NCBI GenBank assembly: GCA_030425485.1
Contig: JAUIAM010000013.1
Location: 1-64,000, forward strand
Reading direction: 5' to 3'
DNA: 64,000 nucleotides
Source: Verrucomicrobiia bacterium
GTDB lineage: Bacteria > Verrucomicrobiota > Verrucomicrobiia > Opitutales > Cerasicoccaceae
Below the pieces are notes generated by a model. That model was not told the origin of the DNA. It did not search any database and saw nothing but the letters and a program-made list of their open reading frames with translations. The translations under genes and the position numbers were made by a program. How positions within the stretch are numbered: the stretch's first letter is position 1; every line of letters starts with the position of its first letter. Positions 37,533-48,049 of the stretch are shown here, piece by piece.

Positions 37533-38894
37533 ATGCCCGGCACCGCACACCCCGTTTTTGCGCTCCCCGAGTGGCTTCCGCACCTCGGCGGGCTGGCCAC
37601 CTTTTACCTGCACCTTGCCCGTTGCCGTAGCGAGCTTGGCCTGCCCACCACCATCCTCACCACGCAAAAGGAAGCCGTCGACCCCGGCTGGCCGCACGTC
37701 ACTGTGGTCAAACTGGCCGACCAGCGCTACGAGCACTTCGTCCGCTATGGCCAATGGCTACCCGACGGCTGGGAAGTCGCCGCTATGTCGCTTGCCGCAG
37801 GCACCGCCATGCGCGACTGGCTCCGCGAGCATGCGCCCGCAAATAGCGTCACCTTTGCCGCCGAATTCCTCGGCTACGCCTCCATACTGTGCGGCCCCGA
37901 GCTCCCCCCGCTGGTCGTCACCGCGCACGGCTCCATGGGGCAGATAGCAGCACGCTCACAGGGCGGCATGCAGAGCCCGGACGCTGGCTTTGTCCGCATG
38001 ATCGAGTCCGACGCCCTCCTGCGCGCCGACCTCACCACCGCCTATAGCCCGACCAACGCCGCAGAATGGTCCGCAACACTCCAGCGTAACATCCCTTGTA
38101 TCGACCCGCCCTTTTTTCCGTATCAGGATTTGGATACAAAGGAGAATACAGCCCGTCCAAGCGCCCCGCTTCGGTGCATTGTCGTCGGCCGCCTGCAAGA
38201 CTGGAAGGGCGCCCTCACCTTGGCCGATGCGCTCGAGCTGCTCACCCCGGACGAACGTACCAAACTCCGCATCGACTGGTATGGCGGCGACACCTCGACC
38301 GCCCCCGGCGGCGCATCCCTTGCACAATGGCTGGAGCAACACCATCCTGACGTTTTCGGTAAATGCCTTCGCTGGCACGGCCCTATCCCCCGCGAGCAAG
38401 TCCTCAGCCGACAAGCCGAGGCCGACCTCTGCCTAGTCCCTTCCATGTGGGACACGCTGAACTTCACCGCCCTTGAAGCCATGGCCGCAGGCACGCCTGT
38501 CGCTATCTCCACGGGCGCCGGCGCCGCCTATCTCGTTGACGACGACACAGGCTTTACCTTTCCCGCCAACAATCCCCAGGCCCTGGCAGACACGCTCAGG
38601 CACTTGCTAACGCAAGCCGAGCAGCTCCCTGCGATGGGTCAACGCTGCAAGCAGCAACTCGCCGAGCGCTTTGCCCCCGCAGCCTGCGTACATCGCTACA
38701 ACGAGGCCGCACAACAAGCCATCAATGCCCGCCAATCCCCCTACGCCCACCTTCGCCTTGACGGCACCGGAAACAGCCTCCTGCCGCTGATCGAAACCAT
38801 CATGCAGGCCGATAAGCTCCCGCGTCGCAGTTCACGCGAACTCATCTCCGCGCTCACCCAAAAATTTAGCCAACGGCTCGGTCTGGATGGATAA
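37533..38894 (+). CDS. Glycosyltransferase family 4-like
   Basis: VVGRLQDWKGALTLADALELL ... LVPSMWDTLNFTALEAMAAGTPVAIS. Confidence 0.88.
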   Translation: MPGTAHPVFALPEWLPHLGGLATFYLHLARCRSELGLPTTILTTQKEAVDPGWPHVTVVKLADQRYEHFVRYGQWLPDGWEVAAMSLAAGTAMRDWLREHAPANSVTFAAEFLGYASILCGPELPPLVVTAHGSMGQIAARSQGGMQSPDAGFVRMIESDALLRADLTTAYSPTNAAEWSATLQRNIPCIDPPFFPYQDLDTKENTARPSAPLRCIVVGRLQDWKGALTLADALELLTPDERTKLRIDWYGGDTSTAPGGASLAQWLEQHHPDVFGKCLRWHGPIPREQVLSRQAEADLCLVPSMWDTLNFTALEAMAAGTPVAISTGAGAAYLVDDDTGFTFPANNPQALADTLRHLLTQAEQLPAMGQRCKQQLAERFAPAACVHRYNEAAQQAINARQSPYAHLRLDGTGNSLLPLIETIMQADKLPRRSSRELISALTQKFSQRLGLDG

Positions 38895-39843
38895 GCCCCC
38901 ACCCCGTGTCTCCGTGCTCATGCCCGCTTACAATGCGCAGAGCACCATCACAGAAACCGTTGAGAGCATCCTGCGGCAAACCCTGAACGACTTCGAGTTC
39001 ATCATCGTCGATGACGGCTCGACCGACGCTACCCTTGAGTTGCTGCAAAACTTCGCCCAGCAGGACGCACGCCTGCACATCCTCAGCCGACCAAACACCG
39101 GCATCGTCGGCGCGCTCAACGACGGGCTCGCTCTCTGCCAGGGCCAATTCATCGCCCGTATGGATGCGGATGACATCGCCTACCCCGAACGCCTCAGCGC
39201 ACAGGTGCAGTTTCTCGACACCCATCCCAACTGCGTCGGCGTCGGCTCCTGGGTGCAGTTCCTCGACCCGGACGGCTCCCCCATCTGGACATGGAAAATG
39301 AACGGCGACCCACAGACCATTGCCAACGGACTGCTTGAGGGCAGCGTCGCCGGGCTCGTACACCCCGCCATGATGCTCCGCAGCGACGCCGTCGAAGCCG
39401 TCGGTGGCTACCGTCAAGCGTGTACCTACGTGGAGGACTTTGACCTCTTCCTCCGCCTCAGCCAACTCGGCAATTTTTCAATCGTCCCGCAGTGCCTGCT
39501 GGGCTACCGCCAGCTCCTGACCAGCATCAACGCCACCCGCAACCGCGCTGACCGTATCGCCATCAAGAACGCCCTGCTGGCCGAGGCCCGCGCAAAAAAA
39601 GGCCTGCCTCCCAAGACACTCGTTCCCGCACCACTCAGCCCCGAAGGTACGCTGCTGGAGTGGGTCGGCCTGGCCCTGATCGAGCACAACTTTACCAGCG
39701 CGCGCAAAACCCTCTGGCGCATTTTTAAACAAAAGCCCTTCGGCTCCGCATTCCGCCACGCCACTGGCCTAATTGCCTCTTCCAGCCTGGCCAGACTCCG
39801 CGTCAAAGCAGGTGCATTACGCCAGCGCGTATTCAGAAAATGA
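38887..39843 (+). CDS. Glycosyltransferase family 2
   Basis: PRVSVLMPAYNAQSTITETVESILRQTLNDFEFIIVDDGSTD. Confidence 0.93.
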   Translation: MDKPPPRVSVLMPAYNAQSTITETVESILRQTLNDFEFIIVDDGSTDATLELLQNFAQQDARLHILSRPNTGIVGALNDGLALCQGQFIARMDADDIAYPERLSAQVQFLDTHPNCVGVGSWVQFLDPDGSPIWTWKMNGDPQTIANGLLEGSVAGLVHPAMMLRSDAVEAVGGYRQACTYVEDFDLFLRLSQLGNFSIVPQCLLGYRQLLTSINATRNRADRIAIKNALLAEARAKKGLPPKTLVPAPLSPEGTLLEWVGLALIEHNFTSARKTLWRIFKQKPFGSAFRHATGLIASSSLARLRVKAGALRQRVFRK

Positions 39844-40790
39844 ATACAGCCGTAGCATTCATCATCTTTAAGCGCCCGGATACCACGCGCGTAGTTTTTG
39901 ACGCCATCCGCCGCGCCAAGCCCTTGCGTTTGTACCTCATTGCCGATGGTGCCCGGCCGGACAAACCAGGCGAAGCCGAGGCCGTCGCGGCAACACGGAA
40001 AGCCGTGGCCAACATCGACTGGCCCTGTCAGGTTACCCATATCTTCAGCGAGAAAAACCTCGGCTGCCGCCTGCGCGTCAGCAGTGGGCTAAACGAAGTC
40101 TTCGCCCGCGAGCACGAAGCCATCATCCTCGAAGACGACTGCCTCCCGGACCCCAGTTTCTTCCCCTTCTGCGAAGCTCTCCTCGAACGCTACCGAGACG
40201 AGCCACGCATCATGCACATCGGCGGCGGGAATTATCAAGGTGGACGCCGCCGCAGCGAGGACAGCTACTTTTTTAGCATGTTTCCCCACTGCTGGGGTTG
40301 GGCCACTTGGCGCGATGCCTGGCAGCAAATCGACCTCGACCTGAGCAGCTATTCGCCAGAGCCGCTTGGACAGGGCTGGGCACGCTACCTCACCACACAG
40401 TCAGAGCTTGATTTCTGGACCAATATTTTTGGCAAGATACACCAGCGACCCAACGAAAACTCCTCTTGGGCCTACCCCTGGACCTACACCTGCTGGCACC
40501 ATGCTGGTCTGAGCATTCACCCGGCCAAAAACCTCGTCCAAAACATCGGCACTGGAGGCGATGCCACCCACACCGACTTCATCCCCTACATCCAGCGGGC
40601 CAAAGCCCACCCCCTCACGATCGAACGCCACCCGGTTCAAATCGAGCGCCACCAGGAGGCCGACAGCTTCACCTTCCGCGCCGTCTATCTCTGGCAGGAA
40701 ACACGCTGGTACATCCGCGTCCTCAGCGCACTGCGCATCAAGTTAGGGGCACTGCGCCACAAAATTTTCCCGCCCTCACCCACACCGTGA
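39840..40790 (+). CDS. Glycosyltransferase-like protein (GT-A fold)
   Basis: AVAFIIFKRPDTTRVVFDAIRRAKPLRLYLIADG ... EAIILEDDCLPDPSFF. Confidence 0.8.
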   Translation: MNTAVAFIIFKRPDTTRVVFDAIRRAKPLRLYLIADGARPDKPGEAEAVAATRKAVANIDWPCQVTHIFSEKNLGCRLRVSSGLNEVFAREHEAIILEDDCLPDPSFFPFCEALLERYRDEPRIMHIGGGNYQGGRRRSEDSYFFSMFPHCWGWATWRDAWQQIDLDLSSYSPEPLGQGWARYLTTQSELDFWTNIFGKIHQRPNENSSWAYPWTYTCWHHAGLSIHPAKNLVQNIGTGGDATHTDFIPYIQRAKAHPLTIERHPVQIERHQEADSFTFRAVYLWQETRWYIRVLSALRIKLGALRHKIFPPSPTP

Positions 40791-42052
40791 AAGTCTGCCA
40801 CCTCAGTACGTTCGATCTCACCGGGGGCGCCGCTAAAGCCATGACACGGCTGCACAGCGGCCTGCGTGAAGCCGGCATCGACTCACACATTTATTGCAGT
40901 GTAAAAAGCAGCAACGACCCGCATACCCACGCGCTCAAGTGGCGCAATACCCTGCCCGCTCGGCTAGCTAGAAAGCTCTTCACCTACCGTCACCCAGAGC
41001 CCCAGCCTAAAGCCCCCAACCTCTTCTTTAGCCAGCCACGGTCATGGACCGGGGCGCAAGCTTGGGAGCAAATCAGTTCCTGCGATGTGCTGCATATCCA
41101 TTGGGCGTCCGCCCTGCCGGAACACTACATTCCCGCGCCGCTTGATTGGCCCGCCACGATCGCGGCCCTTCCCCGCAACCTCCCCGTCCTTGTCACCCTG
41201 CATGACATGAACGCCTTTACCGGTGGCTGCCATTACACCGTAGACTGCGAGCGATTTAAAATCGGCTGTGGCCAATGCCCGCAACTGGCTTCCCCAAGCC
41301 CCAGCGATCAAAGCACACAGATTTGGAGAACCCGCCTGAAAGTGTATCAGAAACTCAATACACGCCTCTCTATCCATGCCACCAGCTCATACATCAAGCG
41401 CATGGCCGAGCAGAGCCCACTGCTGAGCGGTATTTCAACCTCACTGGTGCCACTTGGGGTAGACACCGAGATCTACCAACCGCGTGAGCGTAACCCACTG
41501 CGCGATAAATACACGATTCCCTCCGATGCGCTGGTCCTGCTCTTCGTCAGCGATTCGCTCAGCAATCCGCTTAAGGGCATGAATATCCTCTCCGAGGCTC
41601 TCGGCCTGCTTAAGCTGCCAGACAATCTGCTCCTGCTCTCCGTCGGGCGAGATGTCCCCACCCTGACCAGCAATACCCCATGCCGCCACCTCGGTCATAT
41701 TTCCAACGAGCCCGAACTGGCGGAGACCTACGCACTCTCCGATATCTTCATCTTTCCCAGCAGGCAGGAGACCTTTGGCCAGACGCCGCTCGAAGCAATG
41801 GCCTCGGGCTGCGCGCTCGCAGCCTGCCCCGCAGGTGCAATACCCGATATCGTCACACATGGTCGCGATGGGCTGATCGCCGACTCAGCTACGCCAGAAG
41901 CACTGGCATCCTGTCTTGAAAAGCTGATACATGATGCGCCCCTACGCAGCAATCTTGGGCAAAATGCCCGCACCCGCGTCGAGCAGGCCTACTCCCTTGA
42001 CCATAGCACACGCGGCATGATCGACCTTTACCAAAGCATCTGCCCCTCATGA
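40787..42052 (+). CDS. Glycosyltransferase family 4, GTG start
   Basis: VKVCHLSTFDLTGGAAKAMTRLHSGL; VLVTLHDMNAFTGGCHYTVDC; GQTPLEAMASGCALAA; GTGA overlap. Confidence 0.9.
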   Translation: MKVCHLSTFDLTGGAAKAMTRLHSGLREAGIDSHIYCSVKSSNDPHTHALKWRNTLPARLARKLFTYRHPEPQPKAPNLFFSQPRSWTGAQAWEQISSCDVLHIHWASALPEHYIPAPLDWPATIAALPRNLPVLVTLHDMNAFTGGCHYTVDCERFKIGCGQCPQLASPSPSDQSTQIWRTRLKVYQKLNTRLSIHATSSYIKRMAEQSPLLSGISTSLVPLGVDTEIYQPRERNPLRDKYTIPSDALVLLFVSDSLSNPLKGMNILSEALGLLKLPDNLLLLSVGRDVPTLTSNTPCRHLGHISNEPELAETYALSDIFIFPSRQETFGQTPLEAMASGCALAACPAGAIPDIVTHGRDGLIADSATPEALASCLEKLIHDAPLRSNLGQNARTRVEQAYSLDHSTRGMIDLYQSICPS

Positions 42053-42804
42053 AGCCATCGTCCGAAACCATCCTCGGCATTTCCTTTTATACCGGCACGC
42101 TGGACGGCGCCATTGAGCACGTCGTACGCGAAGGCGGACTCCTCGTCGCCCCCTCCGGACCGGGCTTAGCCACTCTCGCCCACGAACCCGTCTATCAAGC
42201 GTGTGTCGAAGGCAGTGATCTCGCCCTGACCGATAGCGGGCTCCTCGTCATCCTCTGGAACCTGCTGCACCGCCCCAAAATCCCCAAGATATCAGGCTAC
42301 CTCTATTTCCGTGAACTGGTAAAGCACGCTGCTCTGCGCGAGCCTGGAGCCACCTTCTGGATTATGCCCAGCGAGAAAGAAATGCACATTAACCTCAAGT
42401 GGTTGAGCACTGTCATGGGCATTCCGGCAACCGAAGAGGACTGCTACCTGGCCCCGCACTATGGCCCGGGCCACATCGCAGACGCCGCCCTGCTTGACAT
42501 CCTTGAGGCCCGCAAGCCGCGTTTCATCTTTGTCAACATCGGCGGGGGCGTACAGGAGCGTCTCGGCTACACCCTGCGCAATGCACTCCCCTACCGCCCG
42601 GGCATTATCTGCACCGGCGCGGCCATTGCCTTCTTCACCGGAGAGCAGGCTAATATCCCCGCCTGGGCAGACCGCTTGCACCTCGGCTGGCTGGCGCGTA
42701 TCATCTCCGACCCACGGCGCTACCTGCCCCGCTACACCGCAGCGCTTCGGCTTATCCCACTCTTTTTACGCTACGGACGTAAACGCCCTGCCTCCCAGAA
42801 CTGA
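42049..42804 (+). CDS. WecG/TagA/CpsF family glycosyltransferase
   Basis: PSGPGLATLAHEPVYQACVEGSDLALTDSGLLVIL ... FVNIGGGVQERLGYTLRNAL. Confidence 0.88.
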   Translation: MKPSSETILGISFYTGTLDGAIEHVVREGGLLVAPSGPGLATLAHEPVYQACVEGSDLALTDSGLLVILWNLLHRPKIPKISGYLYFRELVKHAALREPGATFWIMPSEKEMHINLKWLSTVMGIPATEEDCYLAPHYGPGHIADAALLDILEARKPRFIFVNIGGGVQERLGYTLRNALPYRPGIICTGAAIAFFTGEQANIPAWADRLHLGWLARIISDPRRYLPRYTAALRLIPLFLRYGRKRPASQN

Positions 42805-42805
42805 C

Positions 42806-43561
42806 ATGCCACACGCACTGCGACAAGCACTCAAGAAGCTGGCCCCTGCGCCACTCCAGCCGCCTGTACTGGCAGAGCGTTTCCTCGCAAGCATGCGCCA
42901 GGAAAGCGTGTTGCGACGTGGTCCTTTCAGCGGCATGAACTACGGTTGGGAGCAGGTTTTCAGCGCCCAACTCCCTAAGTTCCTTGGCACCTACGAGCAG
43001 GAGATTTTTCCACTGCTGGAGAAAGTGTTCGCCCAAGACTTCGACACGATCGTCGACGTCGGCGCAGCCGAAGGCTACTACGCTGTAGGGCTGGCCAGAC
43101 GTTTTCCCCGCGCAAATATCATCGCCTACGAAGCCCTGAAGAAAGGGCAGCGCCTCATCGCAGATCTTGCAGCAAATAATGGTGTAAGCGACAGAGTTAC
43201 CGTCAAAGGCCTCTGTCAGCCGGGCGACCTCCAGTCTGCTCTCAGCGGACGAGCTTTTGTCATGATGGATGTCGAGGGTGCGGAAGACTTCCTGCTCGAT
43301 CCGAATACGACCCCCGCACTCAAGCAGGCCGCCCTGCTTTTCGAGTCCCACGACGCCCTGGTTCCCGGTGTGGGCCAGCGCGTTTGTAGTCGTTTTTCTG
43401 ATACGCATGTCATCACAACTGCGGAATCCCGGCAACGGACAGCGGAAGACTTCCCCCCGATTCTGGGATGGCGCAAGCCCTTCCTGAGATACTACCTGAG
43501 CGGCTGGCTGGTTGACCGCCAAAATCCGACCGTCTGGTATCTCCTGGAGCCGAAAGCATGA
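42806..43561 (+). CDS. SAM-dependent methyltransferase (FkbM-like)
   Basis: FDTIVDVGAAEGYYAVGLARRFPRANIIAYEA ... AFVMMDVEGAEDFLL. Confidence 0.75.
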   Translation: MPHALRQALKKLAPAPLQPPVLAERFLASMRQESVLRRGPFSGMNYGWEQVFSAQLPKFLGTYEQEIFPLLEKVFAQDFDTIVDVGAAEGYYAVGLARRFPRANIIAYEALKKGQRLIADLAANNGVSDRVTVKGLCQPGDLQSALSGRAFVMMDVEGAEDFLLDPNTTPALKQAALLFESHDALVPGVGQRVCSRFSDTHVITTAESRQRTAEDFPPILGWRKPFLRYYLSGWLVDRQNPTVWYLLEPKA

Positions 43562-44595
43562 TTACCGTTCAGCGCAACCTACCCGCTAACCTCATCGAGT
43601 CCGATCGGGAGCTCTTTTCTCCCCATTTGACTCACGAGATACCCGAACCCACCCTGCGAGCCCACCACAACGTGCGTGCGAGCGGCATGGGCATCCTCAT
43701 CAAAGGCCTCTCCCTCCTCCCGGACGCCTTTCCCGACACCCTTGAATCTAAGGAGTGGAGCTGGGAGTCGAGCAAATACAACCGTCTTCCGACCAAGCTC
43801 AAGCTCATCGCCAAAAGCCACCTCCCCGGGCGCAGAAAAGTCCTCACCGCCCCCTGCCTGTGGTGCACAGACACCTGGTCGCTGTCTTATTTCTTCTGGC
43901 TCACGGAGACACTTTCCCGGCTGGAATTTATTCGCAACGAACTGGACGCTGGCTGGCCGCTCATCCTCCCGGACCACTATCTGGTCGTCGACTTTGTTAA
44001 AACGGCTCTGGAGCTCTTCGGGATAGATAATCTTGTCCCAGTCCCGCTGGGCTGGCACTACCTCCTGAGCGAGGTCCACATCCCCACCCGTACGGCTGGC
44101 ATCCACCATTTCAACCCCGATCTGGTCCAGAAGGTCGGGCAGCGCTTCCGCTCAGCAAACATTGCCCAGCCAACTGGTTTGAGCGACAAGATCCACATCT
44201 CGCGCCGCAAAGCCCGCATCCGCAAGTTCATCAATCAGGACGAGGTAGAAGCTGTCTTCGATCACTTTGGCTACAGCACAGTCTGCATGGAAGACTTTTC
44301 CTTCCGCGAGCAGGTCGGCATGCTCACGAACGCCCGCGTCCTCGCCTCCATCCACGGAGCAGGTCTGGCCAACATGCTCATGATGCCGCCCGGCTCTCAG
44401 GTGTTTGAGATGCGCATGCGCGGCAACTTCAACAGCAGCTTCTTCAACCTCGCTGCGGCCTGCACCCACCCCTACTACTACCAAAGCTGTGAGCCCGAGA
44501 AGCCCAATCTGAATGAGCAGCAGAACAACTTTATCGCCGACATTTCGTTACTGAGGCAAAACCTGGAGCGTATCGAAAAAGCACGACAGCCATGA
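43558..44595 (+). CDS. Glycosyltransferase family 61-like protein
   Basis: IHISRRKARIRKFINQDEVE ... VLASIHGAGLANMLMMPPGSQVFEM. Confidence 0.82.
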   Translation: MITVQRNLPANLIESDRELFSPHLTHEIPEPTLRAHHNVRASGMGILIKGLSLLPDAFPDTLESKEWSWESSKYNRLPTKLKLIAKSHLPGRRKVLTAPCLWCTDTWSLSYFFWLTETLSRLEFIRNELDAGWPLILPDHYLVVDFVKTALELFGIDNLVPVPLGWHYLLSEVHIPTRTAGIHHFNPDLVQKVGQRFRSANIAQPTGLSDKIHISRRKARIRKFINQDEVEAVFDHFGYSTVCMEDFSFREQVGMLTNARVLASIHGAGLANMLMMPPGSQVFEMRMRGNFNSSFFNLAAACTHPYYYQSCEPEKPNLNEQQNNFIADISLLRQNLERIEKARQP

Positions 44596-45383
44596 GTCCG
44601 CTCATCACAGTCATCACCCCCGTTCTCAATGCGGCCAGCTTTATCCAAGGTTGCATGGAGAGCGTCACCGCGCAGGGCTGCAACCGCGTCGTCCACCTGA
44701 TCGTCGATGGCGCCTCAAGCGACGGCACACCCGACATCGTGCGCCGCTATGCCCAAGAGCATTCACACGTGCAGCTCATTTCAGAAAAAGACAGCGGGCA
44801 ATCCGATGCCATGAATCGCGGCATCTCCGCCGCCACCACGCCGTTCATTGGCTTTCTCAACGCTGACGATTACTACGAGCCCGGCACCCTCAACCGCATC
44901 TGCACACTCGCACCGACAATCACCGAGCCCGCTTTCCTGTATGGTAACCTCAAAGTCTGGGGCGATAACGATGCCGACCTCGGACTGCAAAGCCCCGCCC
45001 CCTTCACCCTCCTGAACCTCTGCCTGGGTAAGCCCTTTCCCCTCAATCCCGCCTCCTACTTTTACCACAAATCCCTCCACGAAGTCGCCGGGCCCTACGA
45101 CGTGGACGACCACTACACCATGGACCTGGACTTCCTCTTTCGTGCCAGCATGTACGCCAAGGCCTACTACCATAATGAGCTATGGGGACACTTCCGCCTC
45201 ATCGAGGGCACCAAAACTCTGGGCGAGTTAGCCACCGGCGAAAGCTTTAGGCGGCAGGCAGCTTTGCGTAGAAAATACGCTGCACAGCTCCCCGTGCTCC
45301 AGCGTGCACAGGTCAATATCGCACGCACCCTTGAGCCACTCGCGAAAAAGGTCGCCCGCCGTCTGAAGCGCAACCCGTCATGA
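44592..45383 (+). CDS. Glycosyltransferase family 2
   Basis: ITVITPVLNAASFIQGCMESVTAQ...HLIVDGASSDGT...FIGFLNADDYY. Confidence 0.92.
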   Translation: MSPLITVITPVLNAASFIQGCMESVTAQGCNRVVHLIVDGASSDGTPDIVRRYAQEHSHVQLISEKDSGQSDAMNRGISAATTPFIGFLNADDYYEPGTLNRICTLAPTITEPAFLYGNLKVWGDNDADLGLQSPAPFTLLNLCLGKPFPLNPASYFYHKSLHEVAGPYDVDDHYTMDLDFLFRASMYAKAYYHNELWGHFRLIEGTKTLGELATGESFRRQAALRRKYAAQLPVLQRAQVNIARTLEPLAKKVARRLKRNPS

Positions 45384-46411
45384 CTTCCCTATCTGCCAAG
45401 CTGCCCAGCATCAGCGTCGTGATCTGCTGCTACAACAGTGCCTCACGCCTGACTGAGACCCTCCAGCACCTCCAGGCGCAGCAGGTGCCTGCAGGCCTGG
45501 ACTGGGAACTCATCGTAGTCGACAACGCCTCGACCGACGACACCGCAGCCGTTGCCCAGGAGGTGTGGGGCAGCAACCCCGTGGCCCCGATGCGCGTGGT
45601 GCCCGAGCCTACGCCCGGCCTCAGCCATGCCCGCGCACGTGGCGCAGCAGAGGCACGACACGATATTATCGCACTGGTGGACGACGACAACTGGACTCCA
45701 CCGCACTGGCTGGCTCGTGTAGCAGCCATTTTTCGAGATACGCCGATGGTAGGCGTGGTCGGCGGCCCCACAACCGAGGTGTGCGAAGTCGAACCACCCG
45801 CCTGGTTTGACGCGCTCAAGGGCAACTACGCCGTCTATGCGCTGGATTCGCCCGGTGGCGTGGTCGAGCAGGCTGTCTGCGGCGCTGGCCTGTGTTTCCG
45901 CCGGGAGGCCTGGGAGCAACTCCTCGCGGAAGGCTACACCGGCATACTCACAGACCGCAAAGGAAAGGAGCTCAGTTCGGGGGGAGACTTCGAAACATGC
46001 GCGGCTCTCCGCCTGGCCGGATGGAAAATCTGGTACGACCCAGACCTGCTCATCGAGCACTTCATCCCCGCCGAACGCCTGAACTGGGACTACCTCTGCC
46101 GTCTCAACAGCGGCTTTGGCAAACAGTCCGTTTATCTCGATGCCTACCACGCCGTGCTGCCCAGTTTTTGCCAAAGCAAAGTCGCCAGCGATTCGTGGGT
46201 CAAAGAGAGCCTCAAATGCATAAAAGCCCTCCTCGGCCTCGCACCGCAAGTTATGCTCCGCCCAAACTCGAAGCTAGAGGGAGATACCGCGCACCTCGTT
46301 TGGCTCAACCAACTCACGCGCCTCAAAACACTCTTACGCGAGAAGTCCAACATCCGCACGCTGCGCCAGGGCATCAAACATGCTGCTTGGAATAAACTAT
46401 TTCGACGATGA
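45380..46411 (+). CDS. Glycosyltransferase family 2
   Basis: ISVVICCYNSASRLTETLQHLQAQ...IVVDNASTDDT...IIALVDDDNW. Confidence 0.93.
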   Translation: MTSLSAKLPSISVVICCYNSASRLTETLQHLQAQQVPAGLDWELIVVDNASTDDTAAVAQEVWGSNPVAPMRVVPEPTPGLSHARARGAAEARHDIIALVDDDNWTPPHWLARVAAIFRDTPMVGVVGGPTTEVCEVEPPAWFDALKGNYAVYALDSPGGVVEQAVCGAGLCFRREAWEQLLAEGYTGILTDRKGKELSSGGDFETCAALRLAGWKIWYDPDLLIEHFIPAERLNWDYLCRLNSGFGKQSVYLDAYHAVLPSFCQSKVASDSWVKESLKCIKALLGLAPQVMLRPNSKLEGDTAHLVWLNQLTRLKTLLREKSNIRTLRQGIKHAAWNKLFRR

Positions 46412-46492
46412 CCTGAAAGAGGCTTTCCTGAAACGCTTCCCCACTGTATTAACTGCAACTGGATAACCCAACTTCAACTAACCGGAATCACT

Positions 46493-47182
46493 ATGCCACG
46501 CCCGAACTGTATGGTTTTCGCCGCCAAGCATCTCCCCCCGCAGGAGATCACTGGCAAGGAGGTGCTCGAAGTCGGTGCCTGCGACTTCAACGGCTCCATC
46601 AAGCCCTACCTCATGCACCACGATCCCAAGAGCTACCTCGGCATTGACATGATCGAAGGCCCCTGCGTGGACAAGGTCATGAACGCCGACGACCTCGAAA
46701 AGGAATTCGGCCCCGAGCGCTTCGACATCGTCATGTCCATTGAGATGATGGAGCACACGCGCTGGTGGCGCAGATCGCTGACCAACATGAAGCGCGTCGT
46801 ACGCCGCGGTGGTCTGCTGCTCATCACCTCACCCGCCCGGGGCTACCTCTACCACGGCTACCCCCACGACTTCTGGCGCTACGAGATGGAGGACATCGAA
46901 AAGATGCTGGCCGACTTTGAGATCATCGGCCTGGAACGCGACGAGAGCGGCCCTGGCACCTTTGTCATCGCTCGCAAGCCCATGGACTACACCGAGTGCG
47001 ACCTGAGCGACATCGAACTCTTTAGCGTCGTCACCGGTGACCGCAGACGCGAACTGACCGAGGAAGACTTTAAGAGCAAGTACTTCAAGCGCGTGGCCTT
47101 CAAGGTTCGCCTCAAAGATTTCGTAGAACGCACCTATCGCGGGATCGGCCGCACCGTGGGCAAACTCCTCGGCCTGAAGTAA
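46493..47182 (+). CDS. Class I SAM-dependent methyltransferase
   Basis: GKEVLEVGACDFNGSIKPYL...YLGIDMIEGPCVDKV...RGGLLLITSPARGYLYHGYPHDFWRY. Confidence 0.85.
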   Translation: MPRPNCMVFAAKHLPPQEITGKEVLEVGACDFNGSIKPYLMHHDPKSYLGIDMIEGPCVDKVMNADDLEKEFGPERFDIVMSIEMMEHTRWWRRSLTNMKRVVRRGGLLLITSPARGYLYHGYPHDFWRYEMEDIEKMLADFEIIGLERDESGPGTFVIARKPMDYTECDLSDIELFSVVTGDRRRELTEEDFKSKYFKRVAFKVRLKDFVERTYRGIGRTVGKLLGLK

Positions 47183-47188
47183 CCCATC

Positions 47189-48049
47189 ATGAAGCTCGAA
47201 AAAATCATCACTCTGGGTAACGAACCCGTGCGCCTTCCCCTGCTGGCCATGATCCGCTCGCTGCGTTCGGTGGGCTGCGATTTGCCCGTCTGGGTCATCC
47301 CCTACGACGACCGCACCTTCGACCTGCCCGCCGGCTGCAAATGGTGGAAGAACGACGAGATTTGCGACTTCATCGAAAAGGAAGGCGGACGCCCCGTCAT
47401 GCGTAAATACCAGTGCATGATCGAGGCCAACTACCAGTTCGTCGATTCCGATATCGTCTTTTTGCGCAACCCGGCAGAAGTCCTGCAACCCTGCGAGGGC
47501 TGGGTGGCCAGTTGCTGCCATTGGCACAACCCCGGACACACCTACACCGAGCACTCCCTCCCTCTCATCAAGGCACGCTCCACCACCTGGCAGCGACTCA
47601 TCTTCAACACCGGGCAATTCGCCTGCGACCGTGCCCTGTACGACATCGATAGTTTCAAGCGCACGGCCACCCACCCCGATTACTGCCCCACCATCCTGGA
47701 CGACCCCTACCACGAGCAGCCGGGGATAAACCTCCTCGTCCACCTCTCCGGTGTGCCCATCAGCAACCTCACCCTCCCCCCCGCCAACATGGAGTCCACC
47801 TGGGCTGGTGACTACCACGATGCTGACTACGAGCGATTCTGGCAGGTTGAAGCCCGCAAGCCCTACCTCATGCACTGGGCGGGCGAAAAGATGAGCCCCG
47901 AGCGGCCCATCTCTGAGCTCTTTTTCCAATACTTGACCGAGGACGAACAGCAGCAATTTCTCGAATCTCAGCACGAGGGATCGCCCTCCACCGCACGCCG
48001 CCTGAAGCAGAAAATCCGCGCTGCCTGGCACGCCTTGAAGGACTCATGA
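47189..48049 (+). CDS. Nucleotide-diphospho-sugar transferase-like protein
   Basis: LPLLAMIRSLRSVGCDLPVWVIPYDD ... RKYQCMIEANYQFVDSDIVFLRNP. Confidence 0.65.
   Translation: MKLEKIITLGNEPVRLPLLAMIRSLRSVGCDLPVWVIPYDDRTFDLPAGCKWWKNDEICDFIEKEGGRPVMRKYQCMIEANYQFVDSDIVFLRNPAEVLQPCEGWVASCCHWHNPGHTYTEHSLPLIKARSTTWQRLIFNTGQFACDRALYDIDSFKRTATHPDYCPTILDDPYHEQPGINLLVHLSGVPISNLTLPPANMESTWAGDYHDADYERFWQVEARKPYLMHWAGEKMSPERPISELFFQYLTEDEQQQFLESQHEGSPSTARRLKQKIRAAWHALKDS

Noticed and set aside
36306-37754. 482-aa minus-strand ORF opposite the Wzt-like ATPase
   Set aside because: Antisense shadow of a canonical ABC ATPase gene.
46829-48031. 400-aa minus-strand ORF within the EPS operon
   Set aside because: Antisense to two supported genes; low-complexity V/G/E-rich translation typical of shadow ORFs.
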